This document shows positions 17,719-24,455 of a stretch of DNA of 26,460 bases, in pieces. The stretch is from a virus. Below the pieces are notes generated by a model. That model had not been told where the DNA came from, did not search any database, and saw only the letters and a list, made by a program, of their open reading frames with translations. Each line of letters opens with the position of its first letter. The first letter of the stretch is position 1. The DNA lies in IMG/VR virus record IMGVR_UViG_3300017735_000083, positions 1 to 26,460 of that record, one strand, 5' to 3'. The position numbers and the translations under genes were made by a program.

Positions 17719-18588
17719 TTAATTTAAATCGATCTTCGCACCATCGATATCGATATTACCCGTTACCTTTGTAGTCTGCGAGCCCTTAATCGTTTCAGTA
17801 TAGTTACCATCTACAGTTATATTGTAGTCGCCCTTTACATGTGTATTAGCATTACCATCGATGTGTACATTACAGGCGCCCTGAATACGTACATTCTCAC
17901 CAGATACAACGAGTCTGTAGTTATCGCCGTTAATAATCGTCAGAGAATCTCCGTTCGCCCTTATTTCATTAAACGTTCCAGTACAGTGATAATCTAATAA
18001 CCTTTCTGCATTATCGCTATCGTCTACCTCAAATACATGCCCTTTCGGTGTTGTTATTACCTTATTATTCGGATATACTGGTTTATCGCTTATACTAGGA
18101 AAGGTTATCGGTACATGTGTTGATTTTTTTGTATTACCTATACCAATCAGTGATTCTCTTTGTATATAAGAAGGTGCTGTTTTATACTCTTTTGTAGCCT
18201 GTAGAGGTTGATCGTTAGTATTTTCGTTTATAATTGGATATATACCAGACGGATCGCTAAATCCTTTTGTAGTATCAGCAGCAACTGTAGATTGTGATGG
18301 AATTGTACCCATTATAACAGGATCTTGTGCTGTATGTCCATCGCGAAAGAAGCCAACTACCCATGTTCCGTTTAATATACCAGTCGCGGAATGGCCTATT
18401 TTCGAGTGCGATGGTGATTGTATAGGATTCATGACGCATGCCCACGGTAAAGACACCGTCGGTATCTCATCTTGACGGTCGCTATGGTATCCGTAACAGC
18501 GAACACGTACACGGCCGAGTTCCTTCGGATCCTGTATATCCTCTACGACGCCGGTAAACCATATAAAGGTTGTATATAGATTATTCAT
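17719..18588 (-). CDS. 5: gp5-type central spike without lysozyme domain
   Basis: 289 residues from the ATG at 18588. A longer frame with a start at 18636 exists, but the inner start aligns with T4 gp5 (MNNLYTTFIWFTGVVED against NNLNWFVGVVED) and has AAGGAT 12 nt upstream. The OB fold is at about 8-100 (GVVEDIQDPKELGRVRVRC, LPWACVMNPI). GFSDPSGIYP at 109-118 matches the end of the T4 OB/linker region. T4 then has a roughly 170-aa lysozyme; here the protein goes almost straight to VYPNNKVITTPKGHVFEVDD and the C-terminal beta-helix of eight-residue VxGxxxxx repeats (about 215-285). It is thus a VgrG-like needle without peptidoglycan-cutting activity. The gene overlaps gp27 by 8 nt, in line with the gp27-gp5 complex in the hub. 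Confidence 0.93.
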   Translation of the reverse strand: MNNLYTTFIWFTGVVEDIQDPKELGRVRVRCYGYHSDRQDEIPTVSLPWACVMNPIQSPSHSKIGHSATGILNGTWVVGFFRDGHTAQDPVIMGTIPSQSTVAADTTKGFSDPSGIYPIINENTNDQPLQATKEYKTAPSYIQRESLIGIGNTKKSTHVPITFPSISDKPVYPNNKVITTPKGHVFEVDDSDNAERLLDYHCTGTFNEIRANGDSLTIINGDNYRLVVSGENVRIQGACNVHIDGNANTHVKGDYNITVDGNYTETIKGSQTTKVTGNIDIDGAKIDLN

Positions 18589-19885
18589 AGTTGAGTGTAT
18601 CCTTCTTGACTCGTGCTGTAATAAAGTACTTGCCATTTTGAAAGGTGTGTTTCGTGCTTGTAATTAAATAATCGCCTGATAGATACTCGTCGACTGTATC
18701 GTTTTGTGAATAGCCAAGTGTCTTTTTTGCGTCAGGTGATATTGCTTTCGGTAAAGTGAGTGTAATCAGTGTTCCTGCTGTCAGGTCGAGGTCGCCGTAT
18801 AATGATATATCGTGTGTGAGTGTATCGAGAAGTTCGTTATGTGCCTGTATAAGTGAACCGTGTTTCGACCTTTCGGTATTCATATTCTGTTTTGTGTCCT
18901 CGTTAAAGGATAAACTATTCTGTGAAATATAGTCAATACGCGCTTTTGTATAGTCTGTAAGAGGCTTTTCGTCGACTGTAAAGCTATCTGATAGATTATT
19001 TGTTTGACTCGCCTTAAAGTGTTCAGTGTACTTATAAGGTGTTTGTGTATATGTTTTGGTCGCGATATCAACCGTATTTGTTTCAGAAGCATAAGCACCT
19101 TCCGCCATCTGAAAGACTGTGCCAAGCTTCAAATCAGAAGTAATCGAAAGTATTTTGCGTCGTCTTTCGTTATAATCTTCTTTACCCATTGGATTTGCGG
19201 TGTATTCCTTTGACTTAATATAGTTATCAAATGGTGTTTGACTCAACATTTCAGATAATGGAAGTACGTTTATTTTTCCATTCAGTGTTTCAAACATATA
19301 ATAAGGTGACTGTAAATCGTTTGACGATACATCAAGTAATCTTTTTGCGACCTGTAAGGGTTGCTGATACGGATATATTCCCTTACACGCTGTATTTGAT
19401 TGTACAATATTCAGGCTTTCTTGTTCTATTTTGCAGTCGCCTGTTAAAATCTTTTGAATAATATCGGTTGTATTGCCATCATACGCTCGCGATATCTTTG
19501 AAATACGTGATATATAAGCATGTTCTGATATTGCAGAAAAGGTAAACACTTGCAGCTGATCGTTATTTTGTTTAGAATAAAGAGGATATTCAGTCACGAT
19601 AAACGATAGTTTTAATTCCTTTACATTGTCCTCGTCGGTCTTTGTAATATCGATCGTGATTCTTTCCTGACCAATTAACGAGTGAAATTCAATCAGATTT
19701 GTAGCATCTTTTACGCTAAAAGAGGCAATAAGCGTTGGTGAATATATACTCTCTTTTATGCTAAACTCAGTGATTAAGTGTTGAATATCAAAGGTTTCAC
19801 CCTTATGATTCGTCAATTTAATACTGTTAACAAGATATGCCGAGGGTACAATTGATTTACCCTGTTCTGTAAGTCCACTATTCAT
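18581..19885 (-). CDS. 27: Baseplate hub protein gp27-like
   Basis: 434 residues (T4 gp27 391). The N-terminal domain (about 15-120) has the tube-like beta pattern SIKLTNHKGETFDIQHLITE and SIYSPTLIASFSVKDATNLI, typical of hub proteins of the gp27/VgrG-N class. The middle has ISRISKISRAYDGNTTDIIQ and the conserved step PYYMFETLNGKINVLPL. The C-terminal part has GDLDLTAGTLITLTLPK and YLITSTKHTFQNGKYFITAR, a late beta domain. gp27 trimerises as a pseudo-hexameric adaptor between the tail tube and the gp5 spike. The gene overlaps gp53 by 8 nt and gp5 by 8 nt. Identity rests on pattern and on its partner gp5; family-level similarity to T4 itself is weak by eye. Confidence 0.85.
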   Translation of the reverse strand: MNSGLTEQGKSIVPSAYLVNSIKLTNHKGETFDIQHLITEFSIKESIYSPTLIASFSVKDATNLIEFHSLIGQERITIDITKTDEDNVKELKLSFIVTEYPLYSKQNNDQLQVFTFSAISEHAYISRISKISRAYDGNTTDIIQKILTGDCKIEQESLNIVQSNTACKGIYPYQQPLQVAKRLLDVSSNDLQSPYYMFETLNGKINVLPLSEMLSQTPFDNYIKSKEYTANPMGKEDYNERRRKILSITSDLKLGTVFQMAEGAYASETNTVDIATKTYTQTPYKYTEHFKASQTNNLSDSFTVDEKPLTDYTKARIDYISQNSLSFNEDTKQNMNTERSKHGSLIQAHNELLDTLTHDISLYGDLDLTAGTLITLTLPKAISPDAKKTLGYSQNDTVDEYLSGDYLITSTKHTFQNGKYFITARVKKDTLNYE

Positions 19886-20855
19886 TAATCAATTCTTTAA
19901 ATCTACGAGCAAATTCGTCAATTCTTTCTGGTCGAATGATTTTAATTTCCTGTCTCGAATCATTGAGAGTATTTTCATACTCAGTATTTGTTATATACGT
20001 AGGACTCGAGCTAAAAACGTTATTTGGATTAAAGGCTTCATAGGCCGATACTCTTTCACCGTCTTTATTTAAATAATGGTGAGGTGCGTTTTTTTCAAGA
20101 AGAATGCTTGTATAAATGTAATAAGGCTCTTCATTTGCCATATGATCAGCAAATTGCTGATAAAAGGCATCGCTACCAACAGTTAAGTTAGTACCATCAG
20201 GGAATGCTCGCCCGTAATAATAACTAAAGGTTCCAGCGTCAATGTTCGACATATAATTATAAAAATCAATATTCCACTGTTTCTTTATTAATTCGACCTC
20301 TTGATATTCTTTGCTAAAAATATTATAAGGATTTATAAACTGATAAAAGGATAAGTCACCTGGGCTAGAACCAATTATCGAATTAAAGTCTGTATCGTTT
20401 GTTCTTTTAAATTTAATAGCATACGTTTCGGGATCATACTCGTCAAAATACATCCTTTCTACAGGATTATCTCTATTGTACATTGTAACGTATTGATTAA
20501 AGGGAAATTCGTTTTGAATGATACCAGCATTTGGAACTGTTAGAATAAGCCTATCATACTTATCGCTAATGAATTTTTCAAGCGTTAATTGACTTTTAGG
20601 CCAAGCGCGGTAGCCATCCTTTAAATGGTCGTTTACGATAAAGAACGTCCAATAGTATTCAGGCGTATTGTATAACAATTGCGAAATAATATCAGGCCGT
20701 GCACCATCGATTATATCGTATTTGGTGTATGCAACTGAATCTTTTGCTAAAATGTCGTTTACGTCAACTGCACGAGATATATCAATAATAGTTTGAAGCT
20801 GTCCAATTGATGCTATATCATATTCTTTTGTAGGAAACTGTTTAAAAAGGCTCAT
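19878..20855 (-). CDS. 53: Baseplate wedge subunit gp53
   Basis: 325 residues against 196 in T4 gp53. The conserved core is ARPDIISQLLYNTPEYYWTF, then NDHLKDGYRAWPKS, matching T4 PEELANAIYGNPQLYWVLL ... NDNYDPYYGWITS. The C-terminus ENTLNDSRQEIKIIRPERID fits T4 ENEKLRQIKIIAKSDIN. The extra 130 residues lie in the middle (about 115-255, Tyr/Asn/Asp-rich). gp53 clamps neighbouring wedges together around the hub, so longer insertions may contact neighbours or the sheath. It begins 6 nt after the gp48 stop; AAAGAC about 12 nt upstream is a weak ribosome site. The call is firm for the core and open for the insert. Confidence 0.92.
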   Translation of the reverse strand: MSLFKQFPTKEYDIASIGQLQTIIDISRAVDVNDILAKDSVAYTKYDIIDGARPDIISQLLYNTPEYYWTFFIVNDHLKDGYRAWPKSQLTLEKFISDKYDRLILTVPNAGIIQNEFPFNQYVTMYNRDNPVERMYFDEYDPETYAIKFKRTNDTDFNSIIGSSPGDLSFYQFINPYNIFSKEYQEVELIKKQWNIDFYNYMSNIDAGTFSYYYGRAFPDGTNLTVGSDAFYQQFADHMANEEPYYIYTSILLEKNAPHHYLNKDGERVSAYEAFNPNNVFSSSPTYITNTEYENTLNDSRQEIKIIRPERIDEFARRFKELINE

Positions 20856-20861
20856 TAGTAT

Positions 20862-21800
20862 TTAGTCTTTTGCTGGTATTTTTTCTGAATTTGAATCTGT
20901 TCCGGATTGTAACATTGTAGGCTGTCCATCAGAGCCAATTTGTCTTTCATTCATTTGACCTGATTCCATTTTAATTAAATCATCACGAGTAAGTACTCTT
21001 GTTTCTTGGTACGTAATAGCCATATCAACTTCGAGTGGCGCGCCGTCTGTAAAGAACATGCTTTGGCCAGCATTAAAATTAGTATTTACTGTTGTTAAAT
21101 AAGAGCTGTATATTGCTGGAATAAATTTATTCTCTTTACCTGTTTCAAAATCGATAAATTTAATTGTCCAAACTGGTGGATAGTCTAAGGTGAATTTATT
21201 TTCGCCAGTCTGAGGTTTAGCGTATGTATAATGACGGAAACGCTGATGTATTTGACGTATTGCTTCAGCTTCAGCTTCGCTATTTGCAATCATTTTAAAG
21301 CTAAAGCTAAACTGTCTAACTGTATTGCCTGTAAAATTACTATTGGTATTTGGATTAATTAACGCTCTTTGTGATAGTTTTGCTTGTTCAGCAAACGGTG
21401 TCATCGACATGCCAATTGTTGCGGCTTGGCCACCTTTAAGAGTAGACGCTTGATTAACAACAGAACCTATACCTGCACCTGCAGAACCAAGAAATCCTGC
21501 ACCACCTGCTGACGCTTCTGTAGCTGCTTCAACTGCGCCTGCGCCAACAGTTCCAAGTATTCCTAAATCTATAGTACCATACGCTCCGCCATCATTAAAA
21601 CCAATACCTGCTGGGCATGGTAAATAAACTGTTTGTGGTACTACCTTTTCTCCTTCTTTTGTATAGGCAGTAAGCATAACAACTTGCTGTTTAGGCGTAC
21701 TCGTTAGATCTAAAGGATATTGTAATAGTCCTTTATTATTTATCGATAATCCTTTAAAATTACCAAATAGTTCCTGTGTTAGCTTTGATAGAAATGACAT
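20862..21800 (-). CDS. 48: Baseplate tail-tube cap gp48
   Basis: 312 residues (T4 gp48 364). After a short N-terminal helix it has a Gly/Ala-rich stretch (about 85-125: GAGAVEAATEASAGGAGFLG), then the tube-fold region RQFSFSFKMIANSEAEAEAI, QIHQRFRHYTYAK, LDYPPVWTIKFID and the closing VDMAITYQETRVLTRDDL typical of gp48. gp48 sits on the hub and, with gp54, forms the first tube rings on which gp19 polymerises. It is the first gene of the leftward transcript, preceded by an exact TATAAATA and AAAAGG at good spacing before the ATG. The Gly/Ala stretch is unusual for a tube-fold protein and may be a flexible loop. Confidence 0.88.
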   Translation of the reverse strand: MSFLSKLTQELFGNFKGLSINNKGLLQYPLDLTSTPKQQVVMLTAYTKEGEKVVPQTVYLPCPAGIGFNDGGAYGTIDLGILGTVGAGAVEAATEASAGGAGFLGSAGAGIGSVVNQASTLKGGQAATIGMSMTPFAEQAKLSQRALINPNTNSNFTGNTVRQFSFSFKMIANSEAEAEAIRQIHQRFRHYTYAKPQTGENKFTLDYPPVWTIKFIDFETGKENKFIPAIYSSYLTTVNTNFNAGQSMFFTDGAPLEVDMAITYQETRVLTRDDLIKMESGQMNERQIGSDGQPTMLQSGTDSNSEKIPAKD

Positions 21801-21807
21801 ATAAATA
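21800..21807 (+). promoter_or_regulatory. T4-type late promoter for gp4 (rightward)
   Basis: Exact TATAAATA on the plus strand, its first base being part of the gp48 start codon on the other strand. T4 spacing puts the start site near 21813, with a leader of about 21 nt before the gp4 ATG at 21835. It forms an 8-bp inverted repeat with the leftward promoter at 21819-21826. Confidence 0.8.
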
Positions 21808-21818
21808 CCTTTTGTAGT

Positions 21819-21826
21819 TATTTATA
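21819..21826 (-). promoter_or_regulatory. T4-type late promoter for gp48 unit (leftward)
   Basis: Minus-strand TATAAATA. The predicted start site is near 21813, giving a 12-13 nt leader with AAAAGG before the gp48 ATG at 21800. It faces the rightward promoter, with 11 nt between the two words. Confidence 0.8.
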
Positions 21827-21834
21827 ATAAAATC

Positions 21835-22278
21835 ATGACTTATTCAGGACGATATAAACCAAAGAACGTAGGAAAATACGAAGGAAATACTTCAAACATT
21901 AAATATCGATCACTTTGGGAAAGACAGGTTATGCGGTGGCTTGACAATAATCCAAGTGTTATTGGATGGAATTCAGAAGAGATTGTTATACGATATCGTT
22001 GTAAAACTGATGGACAGACCCATAGGTATTTTACAGACTTTTTTATAAGAATGAAAGATGGCAAGAAGTATTTGATTGAAGTTAAACCCAAAAATCAAAC
22101 AGCTCCGCCAAAAGAACCAAAGCGAAAGACGAAAAAGTATTTAAAAGAAGTTATGACATACGCTAAAAACATATCTAAATGGGAATCTGCTAAAGTGTAT
22201 GCTCAAAAAAATGGTATGATATTTCAAATTTGGACTGAAGACACAATTAAAGGTTTAGGAATAAAGTTGCTCACATAG
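21835..22278 (+). CDS. 4: Head completion protein gp4 (TnsA-like nuclease fold)
   Basis: 147 residues, same size as T4 gp4 (150), and clearly homologous: MTYSGRYKPKNVGKYEGN against MAYSGKWVPKNISKYRGD, then the NIKYRSLWER ... WLDNNPSVIGWNSEE segment, and the C-terminal QIWTEDTIKGLGIK. Candidate PD-(D/E)xK residues are E48/E49, D68, E82 and K84 (YLIEVKPK), so the active-site pattern is complete. In T4, gp4 acts late in head maturation with gp2, before tail joining. It opens the rightward run, directly after the face-to-face late promoters; no clear Shine-Dalgarno is present. Confidence 0.95.
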   Translation: MTYSGRYKPKNVGKYEGNTSNIKYRSLWERQVMRWLDNNPSVIGWNSEEIVIRYRCKTDGQTHRYFTDFFIRMKDGKKYLIEVKPKNQTAPPKEPKRKTKKYLKEVMTYAKNISKWESAKVYAQKNGMIFQIWTEDTIKGLGIKLLT

Positions 22279-22286
22279 TATAAATA
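22279..22286 (+). promoter_or_regulatory. T4-type late promoter almost touching the start codon at 22293
   Basis: Exact TATAAATA beginning at the gp4 stop region, followed by GATATA and the ATG. T4 spacing gives a start site at about 22292, predicting a leaderless or nearly leaderless transcript for the 195-aa gene and those after it. Confidence 0.65.
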
Positions 22287-22292
22287 GATATA

Positions 22293-22880
22293 ATGGCTAT
22301 ATCGTACATAGATAGATTGCAATCACAAGCATTTAAAGCTGGTGTTGAAAAGAATACTGAAAAGTCTCTTAATTGGTTTAAAAATCAGTTAAGAGGTATG
22401 AAGTCTATAAACAGACAAGCGCTTTTAAAGGATGAAAATTTGAAACAAAGAAGTCGTCCATTGCCTGGTCGCATGTTTCATTTTTTCTATGATCCCAAAC
22501 ACAAGAAAACACTTCCTTATTATGATAGATTCCCTTTAATTTTTATGGTAGAAAAGGCAAAAGGTGGTTTTTATGGATTAAACTTACACTACTTACCATA
22601 TAAGCAACGTGCCCTTTTCTTTGATCGCCTTACTGATTATAGTACAAATAAACGCTATGATTTAAGTACTCGCTTAAGACTATCCTATAATCTTTTAAAG
22701 AGTGCTTCAAAATTAAGTATGTATGGTCCATGTTTTAAACACTACTTGAGTGAACACGTACGATCTAAAATGGTTGAAGTTCCAGCAAGTGAGTGGGAAA
22801 CTGTTTTGTTTTTACCAACCGAAAACTTTAAGAAAAAGAGTACATCGTCCGTTTGGACCGACTCAAAAAGAATGATATAA
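22293..22880 (+). CDS. Conserved T4-like virion/head protein, possibly DNA end protector gp2-like
   Basis: 195 residues, basic, no membrane segment. The core has LPGRMFHFFYDPKHKKTLPY, YDRFPLIFMVEKAKGGFYGL and NLHYLPYKQRALFFDRL, a combination I recall from T4-like marine phages, where such proteins are sometimes annotated as DNA end protector gp2 or just structural. The C-terminus has VPASEWETVLFLPTENFKKK and SSVWTDSKR. In T4, gene 2 and gene 4 are neighbours and act together in head completion; here the gene follows gp4 by 14 nt. That context supports gp2, but I cannot align it to T4 gp2 (274 aa) from memory, so the name is left open. The start is preceded by TATAAATA, with no Shine-Dalgarno. 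Confidence 0.7.
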   Translation: MAISYIDRLQSQAFKAGVEKNTEKSLNWFKNQLRGMKSINRQALLKDENLKQRSRPLPGRMFHFFYDPKHKKTLPYYDRFPLIFMVEKAKGGFYGLNLHYLPYKQRALFFDRLTDYSTNKRYDLSTRLRLSYNLLKSASKLSMYGPCFKHYLSEHVRSKMVEVPASEWETVLFLPTENFKKKSTSSVWTDSKRMI

Positions 22881-23561
22881 ATGAGCTTTATAGATACAGT
22901 TAAAAACGCCCTTAACCCAAGCACCATTGATTCCTTTAAGGCCAATATTGGAAAGCATGGAGGTTTAGCACCACAAAATAGATTCGTTGTTATTATGACT
23001 CCGCCCCAAGCAAGTCTTTTAAACATCGATTTACAAGGTGTAGGTGCATCACTATTGAGTGGAACATTCGATCCTATGTCACTTATTAACGATCCAAGAG
23101 ATGTAGCGTTATTGTGTGAATCATGCTCTTTACCAGGTAGACAAATACAGACAATTGACCACACAGATTTTAGGCAAACAACCAAAAGACCTAATGGCTA
23201 TTTTAACGAAGATATTACATTTACTTTTCATTTAACAAATGATTATTATATGAAAAAATTATTTGATAAGTGGTCTGGTCTAATAATAGATCAAGAGTCT
23301 TATAAATTAAACTATAAAGCCAATTATGTTTCAGACATAATTATACAACAACTTGATCAAAACAATACACCAATTTATGGTATAAGGCTTAAAAACGCCT
23401 TTCCTGTTACATTGGCTACAATTGATTTGACTAACGCTGGAACTGAAACACAAAAATTAAGTGTTACTATGGCGTATGACGATTTTGAACCTGAAGGAGC
23501 TATTTCCTCCGTACTTTCAGGTGTTAAAGAAATAGTAGGAGGAATACGAAGATTAATATAA
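22881..23561 (+). CDS. Tail tube-fold protein, probably tube initiator gp54-like
   Basis: 226 residues with the tube-protein layout: a short N-terminal region, APQNRFVVIMTPP, then ESCSLPGRQIQTIDHTDFRQ, KRPNGYFNEDITFTFHLTND, MKKLFDKWSGLIID, and a last beta sheet (LKNAFPVTLATIDLTNAGTE, KLSVTMAYDDFEPE). Marine T4-like phages carry several such proteins (gp19, gp48, gp54). The length is above T4 gp19 (163) and below gp54 (321). Its place just before gp26/51 and gp29, with gp48 encoded nearby, favours gp54, the ring between gp48 and the gp19 tube; gp19 cannot be excluded. ATG overlaps the word ATATAAATG; the previous stop ends directly at the start, so translation is probably coupled. Confidence 0.8.
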   Translation: MSFIDTVKNALNPSTIDSFKANIGKHGGLAPQNRFVVIMTPPQASLLNIDLQGVGASLLSGTFDPMSLINDPRDVALLCESCSLPGRQIQTIDHTDFRQTTKRPNGYFNEDITFTFHLTNDYYMKKLFDKWSGLIIDQESYKLNYKANYVSDIIIQQLDQNNTPIYGIRLKNAFPVTLATIDLTNAGTETQKLSVTMAYDDFEPEGAISSVLSGVKEIVGGIRRLI

Positions 23562-23577
23562 AAAAGTGATATAAATT

Positions 23578-24273
23578 ATGACATTACCAAAACTAGAATC
23601 GCCGAAGTATGAAGTAGTCATACCTTCGACAAAACAATCGTATGAAATTAGACCTTTTCTTGTAAAAGAAGAAAAGATTCTTATGATCGCGCAAGAATCA
23701 AGCAATACCGCGCAGATCGTAAAGGCAATGAAAGAGATTATTTCTGCCTGTTCGTTTAATAAAATAAAAGTAAATGAACTTACGAGCTATGATGTAGAAT
23801 ATTTGTTTTTGCAATTACGCGCTATTAGCGTTGGAGAAACTGCAGACGTTAAATTCAAATGTTCTGAGTGCGCGCACGAGAATGAAGTAACCATCAACCT
23901 TAAAGAAGTTGAAGTCAAATATCCTGAAAAGGAAGTAAGCAATAAGATCCAATTAAATGATTCGATCGGCATTGTTCTTAAGCCTTTATCTTTATCTGAT
24001 ATGAGTAAAATTGAAGAAGATGCTGATATTGTTGAGACTATTACACTCGTTATTGATTCAATTTATGATGAAGATAACGTATATGACTCTAAAGAATCGT
24101 CTAAAAAGGAATTATACGAGTTTGTTGAATCATTAAACCATACACAGATCGAAAAGATTCAAGAATATTTAACCAATCAGCCAAAGCTTTCATACGAAGT
24201 TAAATTTGTATGTTCTGAGTGCGGCCACGAAAACACTATAACATTAGAAGGAATTCAGTCTTTTTTTACCTAG
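23578..24273 (+). CDS. 26: gp26-like baseplate/tail assembly chaperone (zero frame)
   Basis: 231 residues (T4 gp26 208). The N-terminus LPKLESPKYEVVIPSTKQSY, RPFLVKEEKILMIAQES and YDVEYLFLQLRAISVGE is the T4 gp26 family (Pfam T4 baseplate protein) pattern. It contains two matching zinc-knuckle-like motifs, KFKCSECAHEN (C95, C98, H100) and KFVCSECGHEN (C212, C215, H217), which may join on one metal. It ends FFT-stop directly after seven T bases (24261-24267), where a -1 slip would carry translation into the gp51-like frame. It lies upstream of the tape measure, the same relation as lambda G/GT. gp26 is thought to aid hub assembly around gp29. TATAAATT directly precedes the ATG; no Shine-Dalgarno is visible. 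Confidence 0.92.
   Translation: MTLPKLESPKYEVVIPSTKQSYEIRPFLVKEEKILMIAQESSNTAQIVKAMKEIISACSFNKIKVNELTSYDVEYLFLQLRAISVGETADVKFKCSECAHENEVTINLKEVEVKYPEKEVSNKIQLNDSIGIVLKPLSLSDMSKIEEDADIVETITLVIDSIYDEDNVYDSKESSKKELYEFVESLNHTQIEKIQEYLTNQPKLSYEVKFVCSECGHENTITLEGIQSFFT
24261..24267 (+). promoter_or_regulatory. Probable -1 ribosomal frameshift site T_TTT_TTT
   Basis: Zero-frame codons are TCT TTT TTT ACC TAG. Two Phe tRNAs can slip back one base and re-pair perfectly. The -1 frame then reads TAC CTA GGC CTG (YLGL), joining gp26 to the gp51-like part. The zero-frame stop is only one codon later. No strong downstream hairpin was seen; CCTAGGCCT could form only a small one. Confidence 0.75.
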
Positions 24274-24455
24274 GCCTGTCGCATGATTCACTAATAAATC
24301 ACTATCAAACTAACTTTTCTATGGCCCAACACCATAAATATAGTTTAACAGAACTTGATAATATGATTCCATGGGAGAGGCAAATTTACGTTTCACTTTT
24401 AATGGAACACATCAAAGAAGAAAACGAAAAGATTAAAAACTCTAATTTAAAATAA
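24267..24455 (+). CDS. 51: gp51-like hub assembly segment, expressed by -1 frameshift from gp26
   Basis: 62 codons in the -1 frame relative to gp26: YLGLSHDSLINHYQTNFSMA, HHKYSLTELDNMIPWERQIY, then an amphipathic helix MEHIKEENEKIKN. The FFYLGLSHDSLxNHYQTNFS and LTELxNMIPWER patterns are familiar from small T4-like proteins annotated as gp51 (hub assembly catalyst). The frame has no ATG before 24321; upstream there is only a GTG at 24219 inside gp26 with no ribosome site. The conserved FF residues are encoded by the slip site itself, so the natural product is probably a gp26-gp51 fusion of about 292 residues. Its stop TAA touches the gp29 ATG. T4 gp51 is much longer (249 aa), so orthology with T4 gp51 is uncertain, while membership of the marine family is likely. 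Confidence 0.75.
   Translation, partial: YLGLSHDSLINHYQTNFSMAQHHKYSLTELDNMIPWERQIYVSLLMEHIKEENEKIKNSNLK

Noticed and set aside
18589-18636. Longer gp5 start at 18636
   Set aside because: Adds 16 residues with no match to gp5, increases overlap with gp27 to 56 nt, and the inner ATG at 18588 has a good AAGGAT site and aligns with the T4 start.
22876-22883. TATAAATG at the tube-protein start as a late promoter
   Set aside because: The word includes the start codon itself, so T4 spacing would start transcription inside the gene. Better seen as AT-rich start context.
22742-23185. 147-codon minus-strand frame across the 195-aa/tube gene boundary
   Set aside because: Antisense to two well-supported genes, no promoter or ribosome site; a shadow of the plus-strand codons.
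24333-24340. CATAAATA on the plus strand upstream of gp29 as a late promoter
   Set aside because: One mismatch, lies inside the gp51-like coding frame, and similar CATAAATA words occur in clearly irrelevant places (near 9485 and 14441).
24219-24455. gp51-like gene starting independently at GTG 24219
   Set aside because: The GTG is deep within gp26 with no ribosome site, and the residues before FFYLGLSH do not resemble the family; the slip site explains the frame better.
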